Shown: positions 25,166 through 35,253 of the stretch, piece after piece
How positions within the stretch are numbered: the stretch's first letter is position 1
Layout of the letters: the number at the start of each line of letters is the position of its first letter
NCBI RefSeq assembly: GCF_902859595.1
Contig: NZ_CADIJQ010000001.1
Coordinates: forward strand, 1,612,001-1,676,000
Length of the DNA stretch: 64,000 nucleotides
Direction of reading: 5' to 3'
Origin: Achromobacter kerstersii
GTDB lineage: Bacteria; Pseudomonadota; Gammaproteobacteria; Burkholderiales; Burkholderiaceae_B
The notes under the pieces: model-generated
Databases searched by the model: none
What the model saw: only the letters and a program-made list of their open reading frames with translations
Told to the model about the DNA's origin: nothing
Made by a program: the position numbers and the translations under genes

Positions 25166-28100
25166 TTACTTCAACCAGGCGCGCGCGTTGCGGAAGATGC
25201 GCATCCACGGGCTGTACGCGCCACCCGTGTCGGCATTGCCCCACGTCTCGGGCGCCCACGACATCATGACGTTGCGGGTCACGCGTTCCGGGTGCGGCAT
25301 CATGACCGTGAAGCGGCCATCGGCGGTGGTGACGGACGTCAGGCCGCCCGGGCTGCCGTTCGGGTTGAACGGGTAGGCCTCGGTGGCTTGGCCACGGTTG
25401 TCGATGTAGCGCGCGGCGGTGAGCACGCGGCTGGCGTCGCCCTGCTGCGAGAAGTCGGCAAAGCCTTCACCGTGCGCCACGGCGACGGGAATACGAGCGC
25501 CTTCCATGCCGGCGAAGAAGATGGACGGCGACTTCGCCAATTCCACCATCGACAGACGGGCTTCGTACTTTTCCGACTGGTTGCGCGTGAAGCGCGGCCA
25601 GTGCTCGGCGCCCGGAATCATCGGGGCCAACGCAGCCATCATCTGGCAGCCGTTGCACACGCCCAGCGCGAACGTATCGGGACGCGCGAAGTACGCGGCG
25701 AACTGATCCGACAGCTTGCTGTTGAAGCGGATGGTGCGCGCCCAGCCTTCGCCTGCGCCCAGCACGTCGCCGTAGCTGAAGCCGCCCACGGCCACCAGGC
25801 CTTGCATCTGCGCCAGGTCCACGCGGCCGGCCAAGAGGTCGGTCATGTGGACGTCGATGGCTTCAAAGCCCGAGGTATCAAACGCCCAGGCCATTTCGAC
25901 CTGGCTGTTGCAACCCTGCTCGCGCAGGATGGCCACGCGCGGACGCTTGCCGGTGTTGATGAAGGGCGCGGCGATGTTCTCTTGCGGGTCGAAGGACACG
26001 TTCGGGCTCATGCCCGGGTCGGTCGTATCGTTCCAGACGTCAAGTTCCGCTTGCGCGCACGCCGGGTTGTCGCGGCGCGACATGATGCGGTAAGACACTT
26101 CGCTCCAGGCGCGGCCGAGTTCAGCGCGCGGCTGGCCCCAGACCTTCTTGCCATCGCGATAGAACTCGACTTCATCGGCGCCATTCAGGCCGCCGATCAC
26201 GTGCGAGTGAGCCGACAGGCCAGCGCCACGCAGCACTTGCATGACGGCGTCGCGTTGCGATGCCGGCACTTGAATGACGGCGCCCGCTTCTTCCGAGAAC
26301 AGCGCCTTGAGCGTCAGTTCTTCGCGCTGCACCTTCACTTGATCCGGGCGGATCTTGTAGTCGCCCCAATCCGCCGATTGCGGATCGAACGTCAGCATGT
26401 CCAGATTCACCGAGATACCGGTGCGGCCGGCGAAGGCCATTTCGGTCAGCGTGGCGAACAGGCCGCCGTCGGAACGGTCGTGGTAGGCCAGGATGGTGCC
26501 GGCTTCGGCCAGCGTGCGGATCGTGATGAAGAACGCGCGCAGCTCTTGCGGCGCGTCGATGTCGGGCACGGTTTCGCCGACCTGGTTGTAGGTCTGCGCC
26601 AGAATCGAGCCACCCATGCGGTGACGGCCACGGCCCAGATCGATCAGGATCAGCACGCTGTCACCGGCGTCGGTGCGCAACTGCGGCGTGAGGCTGGCGC
26701 GCACGTCGGCAACGGGTGCAAACGCCGTGACCACCAGCGACACCGGCGCCACCACCTGGCGCTGTTCGCCGTCCTGTTCCCAGGACGTCTTCATGGACAG
26801 CGAATCCTTGCCCACGGGAATGGACAGGCCGGTGGCCTGGCACAGTTCGCTGACGGCGGACACGGTGTCATACAGCGCGGCGTCCTGGCCGTCGACGCCG
26901 CAAGCGGCCATCCAGTTGGCGGACAGCTTGATGTCTTCCAGGCGCGCCACGTCGGCGGCGGCCAGGTTGGTCAGCGCTTCGGCCACGGCCATGCGGCCGG
27001 ACGCCGGAGCGTCGAGCATGGCGATGGGGGTGCGTTCACCCATCGACATCGCTTCGCCGCGGAAGCCTTCGTAGTCGGCCAAGGTAACCGCGCAGTCAGC
27101 CACCGGCACTTGCCACGGGCCCACCATCTGGTCACGGCTGGACAGCCCGCCCACGGTGCGGTCACCGATGGTGATCAGGAACGACTTGTTGGCGACCGTC
27201 GGGTGACGCAGCACGCGGTAAGCGGCTTCGGTCAGGTCGATGCCGGCAAGGTCCAGCGGCGCGGACACGCCAGGCAGGCGGCGCACGTCGCGCGTCATGC
27301 GCGGCGGCTTGCCCAGGATGACGTCGATCGGCACGTCCACGGGGCGCACTTCGGCGTCGCCTTGCGGGCGAATGGTGTCCAGGCCGGGCAAGCCCTCGCC
27401 GTCCACCACGCGCAGCTGGCGTTCTTCAGTGGCCACGCCCACCACCGCGTACGGGCAGCGTTCGCGGCGGGCGATGGCGTCAAAGCGTTCCAAGTCTTTC
27501 GGCAGAATCGACAGAACATAGCGTTCCTGCGATTCGTTGCTCCAGATTTCGGCGGGCGACAGGCCCGACTCTTCCAGCGGCACACGCTTCAGATCAAAGA
27601 TGGCGCCACGGCCGGCGTCGTTGACCAATTCCGGGAAGGCATTGGACAAACCGCCCGCACCCACGTCGTGGATGGCGATGATGGGGTTGTTCTCGGCCTG
27701 CTGCCAGCAGCGGTCGATAACTTCCTGGGCACGGCGTTCGATTTCCGGATTGCCGCGCTGGACGGAATCAAAGTCCAGTTCGGCCGAGTTGCTGCCCATG
27801 CTGATGCTGGAGGCGGCGCCGCCGCCCATGCCGATACGGAAGCCCGGGCCGCCCAGCTGAATCAGCAGCGCGCCAGGGGGGATCACGTCTTTGTGGGTCA
27901 GGCCCGCGTCGATGCTGCCCAGGCCGCCCGCGATCATGATGGGCTTGTGATAGCCCCAGCGCGTGCCGCCAGCGGTCTGCTCGAACGAGCGGAAGTAGCC
28001 CAAGAGGTTGGGCCGGCCGAATTCGTTGTTGAACGCCGCGCCGCCGATGGGGCCGTCGATCATGATGGACAGCGGCGAGGCGATGCGCTCGGGCAGGCCG

Positions 28101-29215
28101 TGGTGGTCGGCTTCCCAGGGTTGCAGCGCGTCGTCGAAACGCAGGTGCGACACGGTGAAGCCGGTCAGGCCTGCCTTGGGCTTGGAGCCGCGGCCGGTTG
28201 CGCCTTCGTCGCGGATTTCGCCGCCCGCGCCCGTGGACGCGCCCGGGAACGGGGCGATGGCGGTCGGGTGGTTGTGCGTTTCCACCTTCATCAAGGTGTG
28301 CACGGTGGTGTCGCGGCGGATGTACTTGGCGCCGTCAGCGCCCTCGCCCGTGACGCCGGGCACGCCGGCCTGGAAGCGCTGCGCGGGGCCGCCTTCCATG
28401 ATGGCGGCGTTGTCCGAGTACGCCACGACGGTGCCTTCCGGCTGCGCCTTGTGCGTGGCGCGGATCATGCCAAACAGCGTGTTGGGCTGCGACTGGCCGT
28501 CGATCACCCATTCGGCGTTGAAGATCTTGTGGCGGCAATGTTCGCTATTGGCTTGCGCGAACATCATCAATTCCACATCGGTGGGGTCGCGGCCCAAGTC
28601 GGTGAACGACTTGGCCAGGTATTCGATTTCGTCTTCCGACAGGGCCAGGCCCAGCGAAATATTGGCTTCGGCCAGTGCTTGGACGCCGCTGGCCTGCACG
28701 CCCACCGTGCGCATGGGCTTGCCGGCCAGCGTCTGGAAAAGCGCCTGGCCGTCGAAGCTGGCGTCAACCACGGTTTCGGTCATGCGGTCGTGCAGGCAAT
28801 CGGCCGCGCGCGCCAGCATGGCGTCGTCAAACGATTTGGTGCCGAGCAGGCCGCGTTCGGGGGTGATCACGTAACGCACGCCGCGCTCGATGCGGTGCAC
28901 CGACGACAGGCCACAGTTGTGGGCGATGTCGGTGGCCTTGCTGGCCCACGGGGAAATGGTGCCCAGGCGGGGAATGACCAGCAGGGACAGGCTCTTGGCC
29001 GGGGCGTCGGCCGTGCTGGGCGTGCCGTAGTCCAGCAGTTGGGTCAGGTGTTGCTGCTGTTCGGCCGTCAACGCGGCGTCGGTGCTGACGAAGTGCTCGT
29101 AACGAGCGGAGATGTCGGCCACCGGCAGGCCGGCTTCCTTCAATTGCGCCAGTAGGCGATCGCGACGAAAGGAGGACAGGACGGAGGAACCAGGCAGATG
29201 CTGAACTAGGGACAC
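25166..29215 (-). CDS. purL: Phosphoribosylformylglycinamidine synthase
   Basis: Large single-chain PurL (FGAM synthetase): converts FGAR, ATP and glutamine to FGAM, the fourth step of purine synthesis. I start at GTG 29215 ([11 protein letters not shown]...), the usual family N-terminus, giving 1349 residues; a TTG ten codons further upstream is possible. The order is an N-terminal PurS-like domain, two AIRS-type ATP-binding halves ([24 protein letters not shown] and [19 protein letters not shown] regions) and a C-terminal glutaminase with the nucleophile cysteine in [12 protein letters not shown] near residue 1185. It is transcribed alone and has a strong terminator. A long antisense frame over it is only a GC-bias shadow. 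Confidence 0.97.
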   Translation of the reverse strand: MSLVQHLPGSSVLSSFRRDRLLAQLKEAGLPVADISARYEHFVSTDAALTAEQQQHLTQLLDYGTPSTADAPAKSLSLLVIPRLGTISPWASKATDIAHNCGLSSVHRIERGVRYVITPERGLLGTKSFDDAMLARAADCLHDRMTETVVDASFDGQALFQTLAGKPMRTVGVQASGVQALAEANISLGLALSEDEIEYLAKSFTDLGRDPTDVELMMFAQANSEHCRHKIFNAEWVIDGQSQPNTLFGMIRATHKAQPEGTVVAYSDNAAIMEGGPAQRFQAGVPGVTGEGADGAKYIRRDTTVHTLMKVETHNHPTAIAPFPGASTGAGGEIRDEGATGRGSKPKAGLTGFTVSHLRFDDALQPWEADHHGLPERIASPLSIMIDGPIGGAAFNNEFGRPNLLGYFRSFEQTAGGTRWGYHKPIMIAGGLGSIDAGLTHKDVIPPGALLIQLGGPGFRIGMGGGAASSISMGSNSAELDFDSVQRGNPEIERRAQEVIDRCWQQAENNPIIAIHDVGAGGLSNAFPELVNDAGRGAIFDLKRVPLEESGLSPAEIWSNESQERYVLSILPKDLERFDAIARRERCPYAVVGVATEERQLRVVDGEGLPGLDTIRPQGDAEVRPVDVPIDVILGKPPRMTRDVRRLPGVSAPLDLAGIDLTEAAYRVLRHPTVANKSFLITIGDRTVGGLSSRDQMVGPWQVPVADCAVTLADYEGFRGEAMSMGERTPIAMLDAPASGRMAVAEALTNLAAADVARLEDIKLSANWMAACGVDGQDAALYDTVSAVSELCQATGLSIPVGKDSLSMKTSWEQDGEQRQVVAPVSLVVTAFAPVADVRASLTPQLRTDAGDSVLILIDLGRGRHRMGGSILAQTYNQVGETVPDIDAPQELRAFFITIRTLAEAGTILAYHDRSDGGLFATLTEMAFAGRTGISVNLDMLTFDPQSADWGDYKIRPDQVKVQREELTLKALFSEEAGAVIQVPASQRDAVMQVLRGAGLSAHSHVIGGLNGADEVEFYRDGKKVWGQPRAELGRAWSEVSYRIMSRRDNPACAQAELDVWNDTTDPGMSPNVSFDPQENIAAPFINTGKRPRVAILREQGCNSQVEMAWAFDTSGFEAIDVHMTDLLAGRVDLAQMQGLVAVGGFSYGDVLGAGEGWARTIRFNSKLSDQFAAYFARPDTFALGVCNGCQMMAALAPMIPGAEHWPRFTRNQSEKYEARLSMVELAKSPSIFFAGMEGARIPVAVAHGEGFADFSQQGDASRVLTAARYIDNRGQATEAYPFNPNGSPGGLTSVTTADGRFTVMMPHPERVTRNVMMSWAPETWGNADTGGAYSPWMRIFRNARAWLK

Positions 29216-29588
29216 GATGCGGGCGCCGTATAAGGATGGGTGCAAAAAGTGATTTTACCTGTTTAGGGGGTTTTCCCGGAGCCGATATTCAAGAAGCGTT
29301 CAAGAACCGTTCAAGAATCTTGCCAACCCCCGGTTTTCCCTATTGTTACAAAAGAATTCCGCCGACCTTGCACCCGCATGGTGCGTAGCAATATTTCGGT
29401 AAAGCCCTGAGGGCATCGCGGTTTATTCGCCGCCCCGCGGCTCTGGCCAGGCCCCGTCTGACGCAATGCAACATGTTGTTGTCGCCCCGCACCACGGGAA
29501 AACACGAGCTATCGCGCCCTCGGGGCAACGGTAGGATGCAGCGACTCTCAATAGAAAGCGCGCCTAGCGCCCTGCCGTCGCCTCACCC
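29216..29588. other. Divergent spacer between purL and the TRAP operon
   Basis: This 373-base region must hold both promoters. I see no gene in it. Visible structure is three 11-bp repeats (29288-29320) next to a short palindrome CAAGA-A-TCTTG (29312-29322). No convincing -35/-10 pair stands out for the TRAP operon, and the dctQ ATG has no Shine-Dalgarno sequence. Confidence 0.6.
29288..29320. repeat. Three 11-bp helically phased repeats upstream of purL
   Basis: TTCAAGAAGCG, TTCAAGAACCG, TTCAAGAATCT: three consecutive units sharing TTCAAGAA, spaced one helical turn apart, about 75-105 bases upstream of the purL start. Regular spacing in a promoter region suggests cooperative binding sites; no regulator can be named. 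Confidence 0.6.
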
Positions 29589-30122
29589 ATGTCCCGTTCC
29601 GAAGCCCCCGCCGAGCCTGTCGAACCGATCATCCCCGTTGAAGCAGATCCCCCCGTCCGCGTGCCGCTGGCCATCGAAGACTGGCTGGCCGTGATCCTGC
29701 TGGCGACGCTGGCGCTGATCACGTTCGCCAACGTGCTGGTGCGCTACTTCACCGACCAGTCGTTTGCGTGGACCGAAGAAATTTCGGTGTTCCTGCTGAT
29801 CGTGCTGACCATGGCGGGCGGCAGCGTGGCGTTCGTGCGCAACCACCACATCCGCATCGAAATCCTGGCCGACAACGGTTCACCCCGCCGCCAGCGCATC
29901 ATGGCGCTGATTTCCAACGGCTGCGTGCTGGCGTTCTTCCTGCTGCTGACCGTGCTGTCGGTGAAGCTGGTGTCCGACGAATATATCTACGAAGAAACCT
30001 CGCCCGCGATTGGCGTGCCGACCTGGTGGTATTCGATCTGGCTGCCCGTGATGGCCGCGGCGATTTCGCTGCGCACCATCGGCACGATCCGCCGCATCGC
30101 CCGGGGCGCCGACACGAAATGA
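29589..30122 (+). CDS. dctQ: TRAP transporter small permease (DctQ)
   Basis: A 177-residue membrane protein with four helices (DWLAVILLATLALITFANVL, EEISVFLLIVLTMAGGSVAF, VLAFFLLLTVLSVKLV, WWYSIWLPVMAAAISL). It has the DctQ features VLVRYF, FAWTEE, AFVRNHHIRIE. It is the small subunit of a Na+-driven TRAP importer. An N-terminal acidic/proline tail of about 25 residues precedes the first helix. The stop overlaps the dctM start as ATGA. First gene of dctQMP. Confidence 0.92.
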   Translation: MSRSEAPAEPVEPIIPVEADPPVRVPLAIEDWLAVILLATLALITFANVLVRYFTDQSFAWTEEISVFLLIVLTMAGGSVAFVRNHHIRIEILADNGSPRRQRIMALISNGCVLAFFLLLTVLSVKLVSDEYIYEETSPAIGVPTWWYSIWLPVMAAAISLRTIGTIRRIARGADTK

Positions 30123-31417
30123 TCGCCACCCTCTTGTTCGTTGTCTTCATCGTGCTGATGCTGATCGGCGTGCCGGTTGGCGTGGCGCTGGGTATTGGCG
30201 GCACGGTTGCCATCGTGCTGTCCAACCTGGACACGCCCTGGTATGGCCTGTTGACCGTGCCGCAGAATTTCTACGCGGGGCTGGCCAAGTACCCGCTGCT
30301 GGCGATTCCGATGTTCGTGCTGGTGGGGTCCATCTTCGACCGCTCGGGCGTGGCCAAACGGCTGGTGGACTTTGCGATTGCCATCGTCGGCCGCGGCCCG
30401 GGCATGCTGCCGCTGGTGTCGATTGCGGTGGCCATGTTCCTGGGCGGCATCTCGGGTTCCGGCCCGGCCTGCGCGGCGGCGGTGGGCGCGGTGATGATCA
30501 CGGCGATGTCGCGCGCGGGCTATCCGGGTTCGTTCTCGGCGGCGGTGGTGGCCGCAGGCGCCGCCACCGACATCCTGATCCCGCCGTCGGTGGCCTTCAT
30601 CATTTACTCGGTGCTGGTGCCGGGCGCGTCCGTGCCGGCATTGTTCGCTGCGGGCATGATCCCCGGCATTCTGGCCGGTTTCGCGCTGATCATTCCGGCG
30701 GTATGGCTGTCGCGCAAATACAAGATGGGCGCGCTGGAAGCCCACCTGCCCCGCCCGCCCTTCTGGGCCAGCCTGCGCGAAGCGTCGTGGGGGCTGGCGG
30801 CGCCTGTGCTGATTCTGGGCGGCATGCGCATGGGCTGGTTCACGCCCACCGAAGCTGCCGTCGTCGCCGTGTTCTACGGCTTGTTCGTGGGCGGTTTCAT
30901 TCACCGCACCATCAAGTTCCGAGACTTGTACAAGATTTTGCGCGAAGCCGCCGAGCTGTCCGCCGTGATCATGCTGGTGGTGACGCTGGCCGGCATCTTC
31001 GCGTGGGCGCTGTCCACGCTGAGCGTGATTGACCCGATCACGAACGCCATCGTCAATTCCGGCCTGGGCGAATGGGGCGTGCTGTCGCTGCTGATTCTGC
31101 TGCTGATGACGGTCGGCATGTTCCTGGACGGCATTTCGATCTTCCTGATTTTCGTGCCGCTGCTGATGCCGATTGCCAACGCCTACGGCTGGGACCCGGT
31201 GTGGTTCGGCGTGATCCTGACCTTGAAGGTGGCGCTTGGCCAATTCACCCCGCCGCTGGCCGTGAACCTGATGGTGTCGTGCCGCATTGCGCGCGTGCCG
31301 ATGGAGTCCACGGTGCGCTGGGTGGTGTGGCTGCTGGGCGCGATGTTCCTGGTGCTGGTGGCGGTGCTGGTGTTCCCGCAGCTGGCGCTGTGGTTGCCGA
31401 AAAAGCTGGGCTATTGA
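30119..31417 (+). CDS. dctM: TRAP transporter large permease (DctM)
   Basis: A 432-residue membrane protein of the DctM/YiaN type with about 12 helices. It forms the Na+/substrate channel. Signature stretches: GVPVGVALGIGG, GGISGSGPACAAAVGAVMI, ILIPPSVAFIIYSV and GQFTPPLAVNLMVSC. The start ATG 30119 overlaps the dctQ stop; the longer upstream frame is a shadow of dctQ. The TRAP context makes the substrate an organic acid, but which is not decided by sequence. Confidence 0.93.
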   Translation: MIATLLFVVFIVLMLIGVPVGVALGIGGTVAIVLSNLDTPWYGLLTVPQNFYAGLAKYPLLAIPMFVLVGSIFDRSGVAKRLVDFAIAIVGRGPGMLPLVSIAVAMFLGGISGSGPACAAAVGAVMITAMSRAGYPGSFSAAVVAAGAATDILIPPSVAFIIYSVLVPGASVPALFAAGMIPGILAGFALIIPAVWLSRKYKMGALEAHLPRPPFWASLREASWGLAAPVLILGGMRMGWFTPTEAAVVAVFYGLFVGGFIHRTIKFRDLYKILREAAELSAVIMLVVTLAGIFAWALSTLSVIDPITNAIVNSGLGEWGVLSLLILLLMTVGMFLDGISIFLIFVPLLMPIANAYGWDPVWFGVILTLKVALGQFTPPLAVNLMVSCRIARVPMESTVRWVVWLLGAMFLVLVAVLVFPQLALWLPKKLGY

Positions 31418-31471
31418 AGTGCAGGTTCTCAACACAACAACAGACACACTCGCAAAGAGAGGAGACATCGC

Positions 31472-32500
31472 ATGAACTTCCGCAACCTGATCGGCGCCGC
31501 GTTGTGCGCGGCGGCTGCCGTCGGCATGACGCCGGTGCACGCGCAAAACTACAAGCCCGAATACAAGCTGTCGATCGTCGTGGGCACCACCTTCCCGTGG
31601 GGCCAGGGCGCCGAAATCTGGTCCAAGCTGGTGCGCGAACGCACCGATGGCCGCATCAACATCAAGGTCTATCCGGGCACGTCGCTGGTGCAAGGTGACC
31701 AGACGCGCGAATTCACCGCCATCCGCCAAGGCGTGATCGACATGGCCGTGGGCTCAACCATCAACTGGTCGCCGCAGGTCAAGCAGTTGAACCTGTTCTC
31801 GCTGCCCTTCCTGATGCCCGACTACGCCGCCATCGACGCGCTGGTGCAAGGCGATGTGGGGAAAGAGATGTTCAAGCTGATCGAAAAGGCGGGCGTCGTG
31901 CCGCTGGCATGGGGCGAAAACGGCTACCGCCAGGTCAGCAATTCCAAGCGCGAAATCAAGAAGCCCGAAGACATGAAGGGCATGAAGCTGCGCGTGGTGG
32001 GTTCGCCGCTGTACATCGACACGTTCACCGCGCTGGGCGCCAACCCCACGCAGATGAGCTGGGCCGATGCGCAGCCGGCATTGGCCAGCGGCGCGGTTGA
32101 CGGCCAGGAAAACCCCCTGTCCATCTACACCGGTTCCAAGCTGTACACCGTGGGCCAGAAGTATCTGACCCTGTGGAACTACGTGGCCGACCCGCTGATC
32201 TTCGTGGTGAACCGCGAAGTGTGGAATTCGTGGTCGGAAAAAGATCGCGACATCGTGCGCCAGGCCGCGCTTGACGCCGGTAAGCAGCAGATCGTGATCG
32301 CGCGCAAGGGCGTCACGCCGGAAGACCCGTCGCTGCTGAAGGAAATTGAAGGCCACGGCGTGACGGTCACGTCCTTGTCGCCGGCCGAGCACGACGCGTT
32401 CGCCAAGGTGACGCAGCCCGTTTACGACAAGTGGAAGAAGCAGATCGGCGAAGACCTGGTCAACATGGCCGAGAAGTCCATCGCCGCACGCAAGAAGTGA
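31472..32500 (+). CDS. dctP: TRAP transporter solute-binding protein (DctP)
   Basis: A 342-residue periplasmic receptor with a signal peptide ending VHA-QN. It has the DctP signatures of substrate carboxylate binding: GMKLRVVGSPLYIDTFTALG (Arg near 170) and the MSWADAQPALASGAVDGQENP segment. GAGAGGAGA precedes the ATG. It delivers the ligand to DctQM. Third gene of the operon and followed by a strong terminator. Confidence 0.93.
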   Translation: MNFRNLIGAALCAAAAVGMTPVHAQNYKPEYKLSIVVGTTFPWGQGAEIWSKLVRERTDGRINIKVYPGTSLVQGDQTREFTAIRQGVIDMAVGSTINWSPQVKQLNLFSLPFLMPDYAAIDALVQGDVGKEMFKLIEKAGVVPLAWGENGYRQVSNSKREIKKPEDMKGMKLRVVGSPLYIDTFTALGANPTQMSWADAQPALASGAVDGQENPLSIYTGSKLYTVGQKYLTLWNYVADPLIFVVNREVWNSWSEKDRDIVRQAALDAGKQQIVIARKGVTPEDPSLLKEIEGHGVTVTSLSPAEHDAFAKVTQPVYDKWKKQIGEDLVNMAEKSIAARKK

Positions 32501-32589
32501 GCCGCACCGTACCGACTTAGCAGCAAGCCCCAGGGGAACGGCGGCGCAAGCCGCCACACCGAGGCAGGGACGTCAGATCCCTCCCAACC

Positions 32590-32627
32590 AAACAGGCGCC
32601 AGCCACAAGCTGGCGCCTGTTTCCTTT
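32590..32627 (+). terminator. Intrinsic terminator of the TRAP operon
   Basis: AAACAGGCGCCAGC and GCTGGCGCCTGTTT form a perfect 14-bp stem around a CACAA loop, followed by CCTTTTC. It lies between convergent dctP and greB. Confidence 0.85.
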
Positions 32628-32691
32628 TCAGGGGTGATTCGCCGATAGGATGCGATCGCGGGATCGGGTCATCGGTCTCAATGGGCGTCCA

Positions 32692-33243
32692 TTACGCCGG
32701 ATAGCTGACTTCCAGAATATCCAGCTCTTCAATGCCGCCCGGCGTGCGCAGCACCACCGTATCGCCTTCCTTCGCCTTGATCAGCGCGCGCGCCACGGGG
32801 GAAATCCAGCTGATTTTCCCGGCCAAGGGTTCGGCTTCGTCCACGCCCACGATGGTGACTTTGTGGTCTTCGCCGGCCTTGTCCGAATACAGCACGGTGG
32901 CACCGAAGAACACTTGGTCGCGGTTGGGCTGGATGGCCGGGTCCACGACTTCGGCGATGTCCAGGCGCTTGGTCAAAAAGCGCATGCGGCGGTCGATTTC
33001 GCGCAGGCGCTTTTTACCGTACAGATAGTCGCCGTTTTCAGAGCGGTCGCCGTTGGAGGCGGCCCAGGACACCACTTGCACCACCGACGGGCGCTCGACG
33101 TTCATCAGATGCGTGAGCTCGGCGCGCAGGCGTTCGTAGCCTTCGGGCGTCATGTAGTTTTTGGTGCCTGCCGGCAGCGCTTGGGTTTGCGGCAGATCAT
33201 CGTCGTCGTCGTTGTCCGACTCTTTCACAAAGGCTTTGTTCAT
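32692..33243 (-). CDS. greB: Transcription elongation factor GreB
   Basis: A 183-residue Gre factor that stimulates transcript cleavage in stalled RNA polymerase. The coiled-coil tip NGDRSENGDYLYGKKRLREIDRR carries the acidic residues that enter the secondary channel; the C-terminal FKBP-like half follows (ISPVARALIKAKEGDTV). The GreB-specific basic DRR tail of the coiled coil distinguishes it from GreA. The first 25 residues are an acidic extension (DNDDDDDL) not present in E. coli GreB. It is co-directional with and 67 bases upstream of nothing else on this strand except the PHP gene behind it. Confidence 0.92.
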   Translation of the reverse strand: MNKAFVKESDNDDDDDLPQTQALPAGTKNYMTPEGYERLRAELTHLMNVERPSVVQVVSWAASNGDRSENGDYLYGKKRLREIDRRMRFLTKRLDIAEVVDPAIQPNRDQVFFGATVLYSDKAGEDHKVTIVGVDEAEPLAGKISWISPVARALIKAKEGDTVVLRTPGGIEELDILEVSYPA

Positions 33244-33310
33244 AGCGGCTGCGCCGCAATGGCGCGATCCCAGTCAATGGCTTGCAGGATGGGCGGCGGC
33301 GCCGCCCGCG

Positions 33311-34156
33311 TCAGAACCAGTCGTGCCAGACTGGTTTCAAGTCGGACGGCAGCGAGGGCAGACGGCCCAGGTCGATCCGGCTTTCCTTGGGACTGTGAAA
33401 GTCCGAACCGCGCGAGGCCAGAAAGCCGTAGCGGCGTGCAACGTCGGCGTATTGGCGGGCTTCTTCGACGGTGTGGCTGCCCGTCGTGACTTCGATGCCT
33501 TCGCCGCCCAGTTGCAGGAATTCGTCGAACAGCGCGGCGAATTGCAAAGGGGTGTATTTGTAGCGGCCCGGGTGGGCGATGACGGCGCGGCCGCCCGCGC
33601 CACGAATCCAGCCCACCGCTTCGGCCAAGGTGGCCCATTGCATGGGCACATGGCCGGGGCGGTCGTCGCCCAGGTGCTTGGTGAATACGGTTTGCACGTC
33701 GGGGCAGTAGCCGGCTTCAACCAGATAGCGCGCAAAGTGCGTGCGGCTGATCAGTTCGGGGTTGCCGGCAAAAGGCAGCGCGCCTTCGTAGGCGCCGGGC
33801 ATGCCCATTTCAGCCAGCCGGTCGCCGATGCGCTTGGCGCGTTCGGCGCGGCCCGAGCGCGTCTGGCGCAGCCCTTCCACCAGCGCGGTGTTGTTCGGGT
33901 CAAAGCGCAGGCCCACGATGTGCACCGTCAGCCCTGCCCACGTCACCGAGATTTCCACGCCCGTGGCAAAGCGCATGCCTAGGTCTTCGGCCGCACGCGC
34001 GGCTTCGGCCAGGCCGCCCACTTCGTCGTGATCCGTCAGCGCCCAGACGTCCACGCCATTGCCGTGCGCGCGCTGCGCCACGTCGCGGGGCGCAAGCGCG
34101 CCGTCCGAAACGGTGGAATGGCAATGGAGGTCGATGTTCAAGGTGCGCGATGTCAT
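33311..34156 (-). CDS. rnm: PHP-domain phosphatase (RNase AM / YciV-like)
   Basis: A 281-residue PHP-fold enzyme of the 3',5'-nucleoside bisphosphate phosphatase/RNase AM group. Metal-binding residues are clear: DLHCHSTVSDG (His11, His13, Asp18), TDHDE near 41-45, GVEIS near 66, and later HPGRY and SDFHSP. It recycles pAp-type nucleotides and trims RNA 5' ends. It is 67 bases upstream of greB on the same strand and could share a transcript. Confidence 0.88.
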   Translation of the reverse strand: MTSRTLNIDLHCHSTVSDGALAPRDVAQRAHGNGVDVWALTDHDEVGGLAEAARAAEDLGMRFATGVEISVTWAGLTVHIVGLRFDPNNTALVEGLRQTRSGRAERAKRIGDRLAEMGMPGAYEGALPFAGNPELISRTHFARYLVEAGYCPDVQTVFTKHLGDDRPGHVPMQWATLAEAVGWIRGAGGRAVIAHPGRYKYTPLQFAALFDEFLQLGGEGIEVTTGSHTVEEARQYADVARRYGFLASRGSDFHSPKESRIDLGRLPSLPSDLKPVWHDWF

Positions 34157-34174
34157 CGGGCTATTGTAGAGAAG

Positions 34175-34200
34175 GCCCGGCGCGGTGGATAGCGCCGGGC
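34175..34200 (-). terminator. Hairpin downstream of the 34318 hydrolase gene
   Basis: GCCCGGCGC and GCGCCGGGC form a perfect 9-bp stem with an 8-base loop. On the minus strand it is followed by CTTCTCT, only a weak U-tract. It also lies just upstream of the PHP gene. Confidence 0.5.
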
Positions 34201-34278
34201 TGTCCCCATAATCGCGGGGCGGACGGTTCGGCCTGGTCTGGTTAGGTCAGGTCCGGGCAACAAACTCAGGTCAGCAGC

Positions 34279-34320
34279 TCAGCCGAGCAATTCAGCCGAG
34301 CAATTCAGCCGACCCATTCA
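34279..34320. repeat. 13-bp tandem units spanning the hydrolase stop codon
   Basis: Units of 13 bp at 34281-34293, 34294-34306 and 34307-34319 (AGCCGAGCAATTC, exact twice, then diverged). On the minus strand the real stop TGA is 34320-34318 and further TGA copies lie at 34307-34305, 34294-34292 and 34281-34279, each 13 bases apart and therefore in different frames. Confidence 0.88.
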
Positions 34321-35253
34321 GCCCAGCAAAAACGCCGCCACCGGCTCCACCTGCGCGTCAGCGATCAGCGTGGGGGCATGGCCCACGCCCGGCACTTCCA
34401 TGGCTTGGGCGCGCGGATTGCGTTTCAGCATCTCGTCAACCGTGGTGCGCGTCAGCAAGTCAGACTTTTCGCCGCGCACGATCAGCACCGGGCAAGGCGT
34501 CGCATCATAGGACCGCCACAGAATCTGTTCGCCTGCCGCCAGTTCGTCAGGGGTTTGCGCGGCCAGCGCCTGGGCCAGCGCCAGATCATAGTGCTTGACC
34601 CACTTACCGCCGTTTTCCGGGTACAGGTACTGCGCCAAGTCTGCCCATTGCGCGTCGGTATGCGGCCCAAAGGTCTCGGAATTGGCGCGCATGGTGGCCA
34701 CCGCTTCCTCAAACGTGGCGAATTCGCCCGGCTCGCCCACGTACTGGCCAATGCGCGACAAGGCGCCCGTTTCCAGGCGCGGGCCGACATCGTTCAGCAC
34801 CAGCTTGTCCAATTGAATGCCCTGGCCGGGCGGCAGCATGCCCGCGTGCGGGCGCATGGCCTGCATCGCGGTTGCGAAGACGGACGCGCCCGACAGCGCC
34901 AGCCCGATCAGCCCGCCCATCGAGGTGCCCACCCATGCCAGCCGGCCGGGCTGCAACCGCGCAATCAACGTGACCATGTCGGACACGTACTGCGGCACCG
35001 TGTAGAACGCCGGGTTGACGAGCCAATCCGACCGGCCGCGCCCCACCACATCGGGGCAAACCACCCGGTACTGGCCGGCCAGCCGGCGGGCCAGCACATC
35101 GAAATCACGGCCGCTGCGGGTCAGGCCATGCACGCAAAGCAGCACCCGGTCGTTGGCGGGGTCGCCCCATTCCCAGTAGGCCATCCGGTGCAAACCGGCC
35201 GGGCTGGCGCAAGTGACGAAGTCCAATCGGGGCTGCTGGGTAGCGTCCACCAT
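34318..35253 (-). CDS. Alpha/beta-fold hydrolase
   Basis: A 311-residue cytoplasmic hydrolase. VCVHGLTRSGRDFD is the oxyanion-loop region, DVVGRGRSDW the strand-4 motif, and the nucleophile is in WVGTSMGGLIG. GHAP near residue 298 is the probable catalytic histidine. It resembles the MhpC/DhaA-like meta-cleavage or lipase group, but the substrate is unknown. It is monocistronic and its stop codon is embedded in a 13-bp tandem repeat. Confidence 0.83.
   Translation of the reverse strand: MVDATQQPRLDFVTCASPAGLHRMAYWEWGDPANDRVLLCVHGLTRSGRDFDVLARRLAGQYRVVCPDVVGRGRSDWLVNPAFYTVPQYVSDMVTLIARLQPGRLAWVGTSMGGLIGLALSGASVFATAMQAMRPHAGMLPPGQGIQLDKLVLNDVGPRLETGALSRIGQYVGEPGEFATFEEAVATMRANSETFGPHTDAQWADLAQYLYPENGGKWVKHYDLALAQALAAQTPDELAAGEQILWRSYDATPCPVLIVRGEKSDLLTRTTVDEMLKRNPRAQAMEVPGVGHAPTLIADAQVEPVAAFLLG

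Noticed and set aside
25292-29155. A 1287-codon open frame antisense to purL
   Set aside because: PurL is unmistakable on the minus strand over the whole length. Long antisense frames are a by-product of GC-rich third positions; the translation is rich in His, Arg, Gln and Ala and has no recognisable domain.
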